64,000 nt of DNA, taken from SCUB01 sp041918675 (GTDB taxonomy: Bacteria; Pseudomonadota; Alphaproteobacteria; Rhizobiales; Xanthobacteraceae). This document shows, one piece after another, positions 26,241 through 35,279 of this stretch (the first letter of the stretch is position 1; every line of letters begins with the position of its first letter). The position numbers and the translations under genes are program-made. The stretch lies in contig JAYRVF010000012.1 in assembly GCA_041918675.1 (NCBI GenBank), forward strand, positions 62,001-126,000. Reading direction: 5' to 3'. The notes beneath the pieces were generated by a model. It saw nothing but the letters and a program-made list of their open reading frames with translations, had not been told where the DNA came from and searched no databases.

Positions 26241-28865
26241 ATGAGCAACGAACGTTACAACCCCCGCGAGGCGGAACCGCGCTGGCAACACGTCTGGGAC
26301 GCGCGCGGCATCTTCTCGACCGACAACGCCGACCCCCGCCCGAAATACTACGTGCTGGAGATGTTCCCGTACCCTTCCGGGCGCATCCATATGGGCCATG
26401 TGCGCAACTACACGATGGGCGACGTGGTCGCGCGCTACAAGCGCGCCAAGGGCTTCAACGTGCTCCACCCGATGGGCTGGGACGCCTTCGGCATGCCGGC
26501 GGAAAACGCCGCGATGGCCAACAAGGTCCACCCCAAGACCTGGACCTACGACAACATCGCCGCGATGAAAAAGCAGCTCCAGTCGATGGGCCTGTCGCTC
26601 GACTGGAAGCGCGAGGTCGCGACCTGCGACGCGAGCTACTACAAGCACCAGCAGCGCATGTTCATCGACTTCCTTGAAGCGGGGCTGGTCGAGCGCAAGC
26701 AATCGAAGGTCAACTGGGATCCGGTCGACCAGACCGTGCTCGCCAACGAGCAGGTGATCGACGGGCGCGGCTGGCGTTCCGGCGCGCTGGTCGAACAGCG
26801 CGAGCTGACGCAATGGTTCTTCAAGATCAGCTCTTTTTCCGACGACCTGTTGGCCGCGCTCGATACGCTCGATCGCTGGCCGGACAAGGTGCGCCTCATG
26901 CAGCGCAACTGGATCGGCCGCTCCGAGGGCCTGTTGGTGCGCTTCGCGCTCGATCCGGCGACTTCGCCGGGCGGGGAAAGCGAGCTTGAGATCTTCACCA
27001 CGCGCCCGGACACGCTGTTCGGCGCGAAATTCATGGCGCTGTCGCCCGATCACCCGCTCGCGGCCGCGGCGGCGAGGAACAATCCCGCGCTGGCCGAATT
27101 CATCGCCGAGTGCAAACGGCGTGGCACCGCGCAGGCCGAGATCGACACGGCCGAGAAGCAGGGCTTCGACACCGGCATCCGCGCCGTTCATCCGTTCGAC
27201 GCAAGTTGGAAGCTGCCCGTCTACGTCGCCAATTTCATATTGATGGAATACGGCACCGGCGCGATCTTCGGCTGCCCCGCGCACGACCAGCGCGATCTCG
27301 ACTTCGTCAACAAATACGGGCTCGGCAACGTTCCCGTCGTCTGTCCCGAAGGCCAGGACCCGGCGGGATTCATCATCACCGACACCGCCTATGACGGCGA
27401 CGGGCGCATGATCAATTCGCGCTTCCTCGACGGCATGACGATCGAGGCGGCGAAGAACGAGGTCGCCACCAGGCTCGAGCGCGCGACCCTCGGTAACCGC
27501 CCCGTGGGTGCGCGCCAGATCAATTACCGCCTGCGGGACTGGGGGATCTCGCGCCAGCGTTATTGGGGCTGCCCGATCCCGGTCATTCATTGCGAGGTCT
27601 GCGGCGTCGTGCCGGTGCCGATCAAGGACCTTCCTGTGGAACTTCCCGACGACATCGAATTCGACCGGCCGGGCAATCCGCTCGACCGCCATCCGACATG
27701 GCGGCACGTGCCGTGTCCCCAATGCGGCAAGCCCGCGCGGCGCGAAACCGACACGATGGACACGTTCGTCGACTCGTCATGGTATTTCGCCCGCTTCACC
27801 GACCCGTGGAACGCGGACGCGCCGACCGATCCGAAGATCGCCAATCATTGGTTGCCGGTCGATCAATATATCGGCGGCATCGAGCACGCGATTCTGCATC
27901 TGCTCTATTCGCGCTTCTTCACCCGCGCGATGAAGGCGACGGGCCATGTCGATCTCGACGAACCGTTCGCGGGCCTGTTCACGCAGGGCATGGTGGTGCA
28001 CGAGACCTATCGCAAGGCCGACGGCACCTATGCCTCTCCGGCCGAAGTGAAGATCGAGGCCGAGGGCGACAAGCGCCGCGCCCTTCTCGCCGCGACCGGC
28101 GAGGCCATCGAGATCGGCTCGATCGAGAAGATGTCGAAGTCGAAGCGCAACACGGTCGACCCCGACGACATCATCGCCGGCTATGGCGCCGACACCGCGC
28201 GCTGGTTCATGCTGTCGGATTCCCCGCCCGACCGGGACGTGATCTGGACGGAAGAGGGCGTGCAGGGCGCCTGGCGTTTCGTCCAGCGGCTGTGGCGGCT
28301 CGTCAACCGCTTCGTCGAGATCGAGAAGGGGCCGGTCAGTTTCGGCAAGCAGGCCGAGGAGGGCGGTGCGCTCGCCATCCGGCAGGTCGCCCACCGGCGG
28401 CTCAAGCGGGTGGAGGACTTCATCGAGCGTCTCAATTTCAACACGGCGGTCGCCCAGATTTATGAATTCGCGGCGGCGCTTGCAGCCGTCACCGATCCCG
28501 CCCGGCTGCACGACGGGGACGCGCTTGCGGCGCTGCGCGAGGCCTATGAGATGCTGGTGCGGATGGTCGCCCCGATGATGCCCCATCTTGCCGAGGAGTG
28601 CTGGGCCGCGCTCGGGCGCGAGGGCCTCGTTTCCCAGATCCCCTGGCCGAAGGTCGACCCGGAACTCCTGGTCGAGGCCATGATCAGTCTGCCGGTCCAG
28701 GTCAACGGCAAGAAAAAGGCGGATATTTCAGTTCCCCGGGATGCCGGAAATCCGGAAATTGAGGCTGCCGTTTTGGCCCTCGATGCTGTACAACGTGCCC
28801 TCGATGGACGCCCCGTGCGCAAGATTATCGTCGTCCCGCAAAGGATCGTGAATGTCGTCGGCTAG
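26241..28865 (+). CDS. leuS: Leucyl-tRNA synthetase
   Basis: The 874-residue class I synthetase charges tRNA-Leu. The HIGH motif is HMGH in PSGRIHMGHVRNYT (about residue 50), and KMSKS is intact in IEKMSKSKRNTVDPDD (about 630). Between them lies the CP1 editing domain with TTRPDTLFGAKF and the GCPAHDQRD segment that hydrolyses misactivated amino acids. A zinc-type CEVCG and CPQCGKPA pair is present in the insert before KMSKS. It overlaps lptE by 14 bp, an arrangement conserved in Rhizobiales, and heads leuS-lptE-holA. Confidence 0.98.
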   Translation: MSNERYNPREAEPRWQHVWDARGIFSTDNADPRPKYYVLEMFPYPSGRIHMGHVRNYTMGDVVARYKRAKGFNVLHPMGWDAFGMPAENAAMANKVHPKTWTYDNIAAMKKQLQSMGLSLDWKREVATCDASYYKHQQRMFIDFLEAGLVERKQSKVNWDPVDQTVLANEQVIDGRGWRSGALVEQRELTQWFFKISSFSDDLLAALDTLDRWPDKVRLMQRNWIGRSEGLLVRFALDPATSPGGESELEIFTTRPDTLFGAKFMALSPDHPLAAAAARNNPALAEFIAECKRRGTAQAEIDTAEKQGFDTGIRAVHPFDASWKLPVYVANFILMEYGTGAIFGCPAHDQRDLDFVNKYGLGNVPVVCPEGQDPAGFIITDTAYDGDGRMINSRFLDGMTIEAAKNEVATRLERATLGNRPVGARQINYRLRDWGISRQRYWGCPIPVIHCEVCGVVPVPIKDLPVELPDDIEFDRPGNPLDRHPTWRHVPCPQCGKPARRETDTMDTFVDSSWYFARFTDPWNADAPTDPKIANHWLPVDQYIGGIEHAILHLLYSRFFTRAMKATGHVDLDEPFAGLFTQGMVVHETYRKADGTYASPAEVKIEAEGDKRRALLAATGEAIEIGSIEKMSKSKRNTVDPDDIIAGYGADTARWFMLSDSPPDRDVIWTEEGVQGAWRFVQRLWRLVNRFVEIEKGPVSFGKQAEEGGALAIRQVAHRRLKRVEDFIERLNFNTAVAQIYEFAAALAAVTDPARLHDGDALAALREAYEMLVRMVAPMMPHLAEECWAALGREGLVSQIPWPKVDPELLVEAMISLPVQVNGKKKADISVPRDAGNPEIEAAVLALDAVQRALDGRPVRKIIVVPQRIVNVVG

Positions 28866-29430
28866 CACTCGCGGCGGTTGGGGTTCGGCCTTTGGCGGCT
28901 GGCTGCGGCTGGCGGCCGTCGCCGCGCTCGCGGCGCTGACGGCCGGATGCTTCCAGCCGATGTATGGCGAGCACAGCGTTGTCGGCGGAACCGGGCTCGG
29001 CGACAAGCTCCGCGCGGTCGAGGTGATGCAGATCAACGCCCCCAACGGTTCGCGGGAGGCCCGTCTCGGCGTCGAGGTCCGCAACGCGCTTCTGTTCGGG
29101 CTGAACGGCAGCGGCGCGACGTCGCCGCCCAATCATCGCCTCGCGATCCGGCTCGTCACCCGCCGCTCCGCCGTCATCGTCGACGTGACGACATCCCGCG
29201 CGGAGACCGAGGACTACGGCATCGACGCGACCTATGAGCTGCGCGACATCGCGACCGACAAGGTCGTGCTCACCGGCACCTCTTTCGCCCGCGTGTCCTA
29301 CAACATTCCCGGCCAGGAACAGCGCTTCGCCCGCGCCCGCGGCATGCGCGACGCCGAGGACCGCGCCGCCAAGGTGATCGCCGAAAGCATCAACCAGCGG
29401 CTCGCCTCTTATTTCGTTTCCGGCGGCTGA
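28852..29430 (+). CDS. lptE: LPS-assembly lipoprotein LptE
   Basis: The 192-residue outer-membrane lipoprotein plugs LptD and helps insert lipopolysaccharide. The N-terminus is a lipoprotein signal with lipobox LTAGC, cysteine near residue 33. The region after it (FQPMYGEHSV, then RLGVEVRNALLFGL and ETEDYGIDATYELRD) fits the LptE/RlpB family of alphaproteobacteria, which is poorly conserved. The position, overlapping leuS and followed by holA, is the standard one for this gene and supports the call. ATG 28852 lies inside the end of leuS. Confidence 0.88.
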   Translation: MSSASTRGGWGSAFGGWLRLAAVAALAALTAGCFQPMYGEHSVVGGTGLGDKLRAVEVMQINAPNGSREARLGVEVRNALLFGLNGSGATSPPNHRLAIRLVTRRSAVIVDVTTSRAETEDYGIDATYELRDIATDKVVLTGTSFARVSYNIPGQEQRFARARGMRDAEDRAAKVIAESINQRLASYFVSGG

Positions 29431-29470
29431 GGCTCGCCGTCCGAAACCGAGCCGCGGGGAGCCGACGACC

Positions 29471-30520
29471 GTGGTGGCACTACGCGCGCGTGAAATCGAC
29501 GGTTTCCTTGCCCGCCCCGATCCGGCGTATCCGATCGTGCTTCTCTATGGTCCCGATGCCGGCCTCGTGAGCGAACGCGGCGACGTATTGATCGCCCAGA
29601 TCGTCGCCGATCCCGGCGATCCGTTCGCTTTGGTGCGTCTCGACGGCGACGAGCTCGCCTCCGAGCCCTCGCGCCTGATCGACGAGGCGATGACGATCCC
29701 CTTGTTCGGAGGCCGCCGGGCGATTCGCGTCAAGGCGGGCACGCGCGCTTTCGCCGGCGCGGTCGAGGCGCTCGCCGCGAACCCGCCGGTCGGCTGCGTC
29801 GTCGTGATCGAGGCGGGCGAATTGCGCAAGGGCGCGCCCCTGCGGACGATCTGCGAGAAGGCGCGCGCGGCCGTCGCCATTCCCTGCTACGCCGACGCCG
29901 AGCGCGACCTCGTCCGCCTGATCGAGGAGGAACTGCGCGCCGCCAATCTGCGCATCGCGGCGGAGGCGCGCGCGGGGCTCGTCGCCCTTCTGGGCGGCGA
30001 TCGGCAGACCTCGCGCAACGAAATCCGCAAGCTCGCCCTCTATGCCCATGGCGCGCGCGAGGTAACGCTCGACCATGTGCTGGCCGTGGTGGCCGACGCG
30101 TCGGCGCTTGCCATCGACGCGATCATCGACGCGGCCTTCGCCGGCCGGCATGGCGAGATGGAAACGGCCTATGCCAAGGCCATGGCGGCAGGCGTCGCTC
30201 CGGCGGTCATCGTGGCGGCGGCGCAGCGCCAGGCGAGCCAGTTGCACAAGGCGCGGCTCGCGATCGAGGGCGGTTCGGCGATGGCCGAGGCGCGGGAAGG
30301 CCAGTTTCCTCGGCTGCATTTCAGCCGCGAAAACGCGATCGACGCCGCGTTGCGAAGCTGGAACGCCGCGCGGCTCCTGCGCGTCATTCTTCAGCTCGGC
30401 GAGGCGGCGCTCGACGTACGCCGGCGCGCCACGCTCGCGCGCGTCATTGCCGAGCGGGCGCTGCTGTCGATCTCGACCTCGGCGCGCGCGCGGGTGGCCG
30501 CGTCGAACGCGCCGCACTGA
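29471..30520 (+). CDS. holA: DNA polymerase III delta subunit
   Basis: The 349-residue clamp-loader subunit opens the beta clamp. The N-terminal domain has VLLYGPDAGLVSERGD, a Walker A-like remnant (GPDAGLV) that does not bind ATP, as usual for delta; the mid region GGDRQTSRNEIRKLALYA matches the family GDxxxLxxEIxKL block. GTG at 29471 (or GTG at 29474) is used because no ATG fits. It is the last gene of leuS-lptE-holA and is convergent with parB 77 bp away; that gap holds a small CGCCGG/CCGGCG hairpin without T-run. Confidence 0.92.
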   Translation: MVALRAREIDGFLARPDPAYPIVLLYGPDAGLVSERGDVLIAQIVADPGDPFALVRLDGDELASEPSRLIDEAMTIPLFGGRRAIRVKAGTRAFAGAVEALAANPPVGCVVVIEAGELRKGAPLRTICEKARAAVAIPCYADAERDLVRLIEEELRAANLRIAAEARAGLVALLGGDRQTSRNEIRKLALYAHGAREVTLDHVLAVVADASALAIDAIIDAAFAGRHGEMETAYAKAMAAGVAPAVIVAAAQRQASQLHKARLAIEGGSAMAEAREGQFPRLHFSRENAIDAALRSWNAARLLRVILQLGEAALDVRRRATLARVIAERALLSISTSARARVAASNAPH

Positions 30521-30597
30521 CGCGCCGCGCCGAACGTTCGATCTTCAAGGGGCTTCTTCACGTCGCCGGCGATAATTCCGGCGGTGGCTTCGGCCGG

Positions 30598-31485
30598 CTA
30601 TGACCGCGCTTCGAGGCGGCGCACGATTTCGTCAAGCTGGTCGAGATCGCGGTAGCGCACATGCACCGTCCCGCCCGGGTCGCGATGATCGATGCTCACC
30701 GCGAGGCCGAGCGCGTCGCTAACGCGCTTTTCCAGCGCGAGCGTGTCGGCGCTCTTGGCGCCGCCAGCCTTCGCCGCGCGGGGCTTTTGCGTCGCCCGCT
30801 TGGGCACGCCCTCACCGTGGGCGAGCTCCTCGGCCTGACGCACGTTGAGCCCTTCATCGACGATGCGCCGCGCCAGATCGAGCGGATCGGGCACGCCGAT
30901 CAGCGCCCGCGCGTGGCCGGCCGAAAGCGCGCCGGAGATGATGAACGCCTGCACCGGCTCGGGCAGTTTCGTCAGCCGCATCGTGTTGGCGACATGGCTG
31001 CGACTCTTGCCGACAATCTTGGCGATCTCATCCGGGCTTCGCTTGAATTCGTCGGCGAGCGCGTGATAGCCGCGCGCCTCCTCGATCGCGTTCAGGTCCG
31101 CGCGCTGAACGTTCTCGATGATGGCGATTTCGAGCGCCTCGGTGTCGGTGACCTCGATCGCGACGATCGGCACCTCATGCAGCCCGGCGCGCTGCGCCGC
31201 GCGCCAGCGCCGCTCGCCGGCGACGATTTCGAACGCGTCGGGAGCCCCGCGCACGGACCGCACCACGATCGGCTGGATGATGCCGCGCTCGCGAATCGAG
31301 GCCGCCAGCGCGTCGAGCTCGTCCTCGGAGAATTGCCGACGGGGATTGCGCGGATTGGGACGCAGGAATTCGACCGGCACGCGGCGCTGCGCGCGCGGCC
31401 GCTCGATCTTGGCCGCCTCGTCGCCGACATCGCCGATAAGGCTCGCCAAGCCACGCCCGAGACGCGAGCGCGATTCGTCAATCAT
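30598..31485 (-). CDS. parB: Chromosome-partitioning protein ParB
   Basis: The 295-residue CTP-dependent clamp loads at parS and spreads on origin-proximal DNA. The N-terminus LGRGLASLIGD contains the ParA-stimulating segment. The CTPase core shows FEIVAGERRWRAAQRAG and ALEIAIIENVQRADLNAIEEA; the HTH follows with KRSPDEIAKIVGKSRSHVANTMRL; the C-terminal dimer domain ends VRYRDLDQLDEIVRRLEARS. It follows parA on the same strand after a 181-bp gap with a bulged hairpin. Three parS sites lie within 4 kb upstream. Confidence 0.97.
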   Translation of the reverse strand: MIDESRSRLGRGLASLIGDVGDEAAKIERPRAQRRVPVEFLRPNPRNPRRQFSEDELDALAASIRERGIIQPIVVRSVRGAPDAFEIVAGERRWRAAQRAGLHEVPIVAIEVTDTEALEIAIIENVQRADLNAIEEARGYHALADEFKRSPDEIAKIVGKSRSHVANTMRLTKLPEPVQAFIISGALSAGHARALIGVPDPLDLARRIVDEGLNVRQAEELAHGEGVPKRATQKPRAAKAGGAKSADTLALEKRVSDALGLAVSIDHRDPGGTVHVRYRDLDQLDEIVRRLEARS

Positions 31486-31556
31486 GGATGCTCCCCTCGT
31501 CCGCGCGTGCCTCGCCCATCAAGCCGCGCCACTCGCCGCGAAAAGCCGCGCTCTAA

Positions 31557-31603
31557 AGCATGATGCCGAAAGTTGCGAAGCGGTTTTCGGACAACATCAT
31601 GCT
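31557..31603. repeat. Bulged hairpin repeat between parA and parB
   Basis: AGCATGATG (31557-31565) and CATCATGCT (31595-31603) form the outer stem, CCGAAA and TTTCGG the inner stem, with a 4-nt ACAA bulge in the right arm. It has the same plan as the first hairpin of the element at 51347. The AGCATGATG...CATCATGCT palindrome is familiar from Rhizobiales intergenic regions. The 181-bp gap holds no gene. Confidence 0.7.
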
Positions 31604-31666
31604 CCAACTTGCCGGAAATGATCACGTCCATGATCTTGGCTCGTTTCGATCCAAGGCCGTCGCGAT

Positions 31667-32511
<845 letters not shown>

Positions 32512-32515
<4 letters not shown>

Positions 32516-33225
32516 TGGGGGCACTCTTGCGGCCGACTTCCAGAGCCCGTTCCGGTATTCCGCGCGACATGGTCGAGGACGACGATCCTGCCACGGCGAT
32601 CGGTCCGGCTCGGAAGAACTCGATACGAAATTCTCCAATATTTAGTAGCTTCAGTCAATTCTTCTTCAATATCTTGTCCCTTGGGAAGCACAGCCTTGGC
32701 TCCGCGATCGACAAGGGGTTTGACTAAGCCGATCAGGACATTAAGGGGTGCGAGGGCGCGGGCGGTCACGCAATCGACAGCGCCATCGAATCTTTCCACA
32801 AAATCCTCGATATTCGACAGGTGCACGCTCGCCGGGATCGACGTGACGCGGACGGCCTCGCGAAGGAAGGCGGCCTTTTTCGCGTTCCGTTCGACAAGAT
32901 GGACGTGACCGCCGGCAAGCTCAGCCAGCGCGCAGGCAAGCGGAATGCCGGGAAAGCCGCCGCCGCTTCCAAGGTCGACCCAGCGCCGCGCCTCGGGCAC
33001 GACATCCAGAAGCTGCAATGAATCGGCGATGTGACGTGACCAGACTTCCGTCAGCGTCGAACGGGCGATCAGGTTGGTCCTAGCCTGCCAATCGCGAAGG
33101 AGCGCGACGAAGCGCGCGAGTCGTTCCTCCGTTTCACGTGAAACAGGACAGACGGCGAGCGCGCGGGCCCGGTCGGCGTCGACCTTCGGATCAGGCTTCG
33201 GATCGCGCTTGGGATCAGGGCCCAT
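32512..33225 (-). CDS. rsmG: 16S rRNA (guanine527-N7)-methyltransferase RsmG (GidB)
   Basis: The 237-residue SAM-dependent enzyme methylates G527 of 16S rRNA; its loss gives low-level streptomycin resistance. The Rossmann core has WVDLGSGGGFPGIPLA (SAM loop) and HLVERNAKKAAFLREA; DFVERFDGAVDCVTARALAP follows. The N-terminus carries a Lys/Asp/Pro extension with period-four residues (DPKRDPKPDPKVD) coded by 12-bp repeats. A parS site lies within the coding region, where it encodes VSRET. The gene starts 3 bp after the mnmG stop and overlaps parA by 4 bp. Confidence 0.96.
33130..33145. promoter_or_regulatory. parS site 1 (inside rsmG)
   Basis: CGTTTCACGTGAAACA matches 15 of 16 bases of the ParB nucleation site TGTTTCACGTGAAACA. 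It is about 0.6 kb upstream of the parA start and about 9.6 kb from the proposed origin. Confidence 0.9.
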
Positions 33226-33228
33226 CGG

Positions 33229-35097
33229 TCATTCCGCCGCGACGCGGCGGTCCCTCCGGCGCAGAAACGCCACAAGTACCGACAGCGCCGCCGGCGTGAT
33301 CCCATCCATGCGGGCGGCCTGACCGATGGTCGCGGGCCGCGTCTTGTCGAGACGATAGCGGACCTCGTTCGAAAGGCCAGGCACGGCCGCGTAATCGATC
33401 TCCTCGCCGAGGAGCATTCGTTCGTCCCGACGGAAGGCCGCCACATCGGCCTCTTGTCGATCGAGGTAGACGTGGTACTTCGCGTCCGTTTCGAGCTGGC
33501 GGGCGATTTCGCCATCAAGCGCCGAAAGCTCCGGCCAGATGGAAACGACCTCGCCCAAGGTGATCCCCGGATAGGAAAGCAGCTCGAAGGCGCTGCGGCG
33601 CTGGCCGTCGCGATTAAGCGCCAGCCCGAACTCGGCCGCCCGTGTGGGGGTGATCGAAAGCGAGCGCGCGAGCGAGCGCGCCTTTTCGAGCGCCGCGATC
33701 TTCGAGCCGAAGGCCGCCGCGCGAACCGGCAAGACGCATCCCAATGCGATACCCTTCGGCGTCAGGCGCTGATCGGCGTTATCGGCCCGCAGGAAAAGCC
33801 GGTACTCCGCCCGCGAGGTGAACATGCGATAGGGCTCGCTGATGCCGCGTGTGACGAGATCGTCGATCATCACGCCTAGATAGCCGTCCGCCCGGTCGAA
33901 GACGGCGCCCGGCGCGCCTCCCGCAAGGCGCGCCGCGTTGATTCCGGCCACGATGCCTTGCGCGGCTGCCTCCTCGTAACCCGTGGTGCCGTTGATCTGG
34001 CCGGCGAGGAAGAGCCCCGAAACCCGCTTCGTTTCCAGCGTCGGCTTGAGCTCGCGGGGATCGACATGGTCGTATTCGATCGCGTAGCCGGGCCGGATGA
34101 TGCGCGCGCGCGCGAGCCCCGGAATCGTCGCGACGAGAGCGGCCTGCACGTCTTCCGGCAACGAGGTCGAGATGCCGTTCGGATAGACGGTGAAATCGTC
34201 GAGCCCTTCGGGCTCAAGAAAGATCTGATGCCCTTCCCGATCGCCGAAACGCACGATCTTGTCCTCGATCGAGGGACAATAGCGCGGCCCCCGACTCTGA
34301 ATCTGACCGGAATACATCGGGGAACGATGAACATTGGCGCGGATGACGGCGTGGGTCGCCTCGTTCGTCCGCGTGATCCCGCATTCGATCTGGGGGGTGC
34401 TGATCTCTCGGGTGAGCGCCGAAAAAGGCTCCGGTGGGTCGTCGCCGGGCTGCATGTCGACCGCGCCCCAGTCGATCGTCCGTCCGTCGAGCCGCGGCGG
34501 AGTCCCGGTCTTCAGCCGGCCGAGCGGAAAGCCTAGCCGCTCGAAACTCTCCGAAAGCCGCATCGCCGGCTCCTCGCCGATGCGGCCGGCCGGCCATGAC
34601 CGCTCGCCGAGATGGATGAGGCCGCGCAGGAAGGTGCCCGTCGTCACGACCACCGCCCCCGCCGTCAGGCTGGCGCCGCCGGCAAGCCTCACTCCTTGCA
34701 TCCGCTTCCCGTCGCTGACGAATTCGGCCGCTTCATCTTCGATGACGTCGAGGCCAGGACAGTCGCGGATCGCGGCCTGCATCGCGCGAGAATAGAGCTT
34801 GCGGTCGGCTTGGGCGCGCGGCCCTCTGACCGCCGGTCCCTTTCGCCGGTTGAGAACGCGGAACTGAATGCCGGCCTGATCGGCCACGCGCGCCATCAGC
34901 CCGTCCAGCGCGTCAACCTCGCGGACGAGATGACCCTTGCCAAGCCCACCGATCGCCGGATTGCAGGACATCGCCCCGACCGTCGCGAAGGAATGGGTGA
35001 CCAGGGCGGTCTTCGCGCCGATCCGGGCGGCGGCCGAGGCCGCTTCGCAGCCCGCATGCCCGCCCCCGATCACGATCACGTCGTAAGTTGTTGTCAT
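33229..35097 (-). CDS. mnmG: tRNA uridine-5-carboxymethylaminomethyl modification enzyme MnmG (GidA)
   Basis: The 622-residue flavoprotein works with MnmE to make cmnm5U34 at the wobble position of several tRNAs. The FAD motif is DVIVIGGGHAGCEAASAAAR at the N-terminus, and SCNPAIGGLGKGHLVREVDAL and GTPPRLDGRTID are family signatures; GQINGTTGYEEAAAQG is present later. ATG at 35097 gives the usual length; the frame is open to 35226 but that part runs through both parS sites and is noncoding. It heads mnmG-rsmG-parA-parB. Confidence 0.97.
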   Translation of the reverse strand: MTTTYDVIVIGGGHAGCEAASAAARIGAKTALVTHSFATVGAMSCNPAIGGLGKGHLVREVDALDGLMARVADQAGIQFRVLNRRKGPAVRGPRAQADRKLYSRAMQAAIRDCPGLDVIEDEAAEFVSDGKRMQGVRLAGGASLTAGAVVVTTGTFLRGLIHLGERSWPAGRIGEEPAMRLSESFERLGFPLGRLKTGTPPRLDGRTIDWGAVDMQPGDDPPEPFSALTREISTPQIECGITRTNEATHAVIRANVHRSPMYSGQIQSRGPRYCPSIEDKIVRFGDREGHQIFLEPEGLDDFTVYPNGISTSLPEDVQAALVATIPGLARARIIRPGYAIEYDHVDPRELKPTLETKRVSGLFLAGQINGTTGYEEAAAQGIVAGINAARLAGGAPGAVFDRADGYLGVMIDDLVTRGISEPYRMFTSRAEYRLFLRADNADQRLTPKGIALGCVLPVRAAAFGSKIAALEKARSLARSLSITPTRAAEFGLALNRDGQRRSAFELLSYPGITLGEVVSIWPELSALDGEIARQLETDAKYHVYLDRQEADVAAFRRDERMLLGEEIDYAAVPGLSNEVRYRLDKTRPATIGQAARMDGITPAALSVLVAFLRRRDRRVAAE

Positions 35098-35172
35098 CGC
35101 GCGCCTTGAGAGATTGCCTGCTTCTAGCCAGCCCGCGCCGGGAGGTCCAGGGATTGCCGAGCGGCACCAAAC

Positions 35173-35188
35173 CGTTTCACGTGAAACA
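35173..35188. promoter_or_regulatory. parS site 2 (upstream of mnmG)
   Basis: CGTTTCACGTGAAACA, 15 of 16 bases of consensus, in the mnmG-mnmE gap. Centre to centre it is 34 bp from site 3. Confidence 0.92.
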
Positions 35189-35206
35189 GTTCCCGGGCCG
35201 GCAGAC

Positions 35207-35222
35207 TGTTTCACGTGAAACA
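35207..35222. promoter_or_regulatory. parS site 3 (upstream of mnmG)
   Basis: TGTTTCACGTGAAACA is a perfect 16-bp parS palindrome. Sites 2 and 3 fill the middle of the 182-bp gap between mnmG and mnmE, so ParB bound here would sit on or near the mnmG promoter. Confidence 0.95.
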
Positions 35223-35279
35223 ACAACCGCAGCCGTCAAACTCGGCTTTCATAGGCAGCGGCCGAAGCCGCCCGAGCGA

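Noticed and set aside
26028..27722. 564-codon minus-strand frame opposite leuS
   Set aside because: Shadow of leuS with His/Asp/Arg-rich composition and no motif.
32516..32638. Longer ParA start at 32638
   Set aside because: The extension lies wholly inside rsmG; the ATGA overlap at 32512-32515 is the standard start.
35098..35226. N-terminal extension of MnmG to 35226
   Set aside because: It would translate both parS palindromes; family similarity and length support ATG at 35097.
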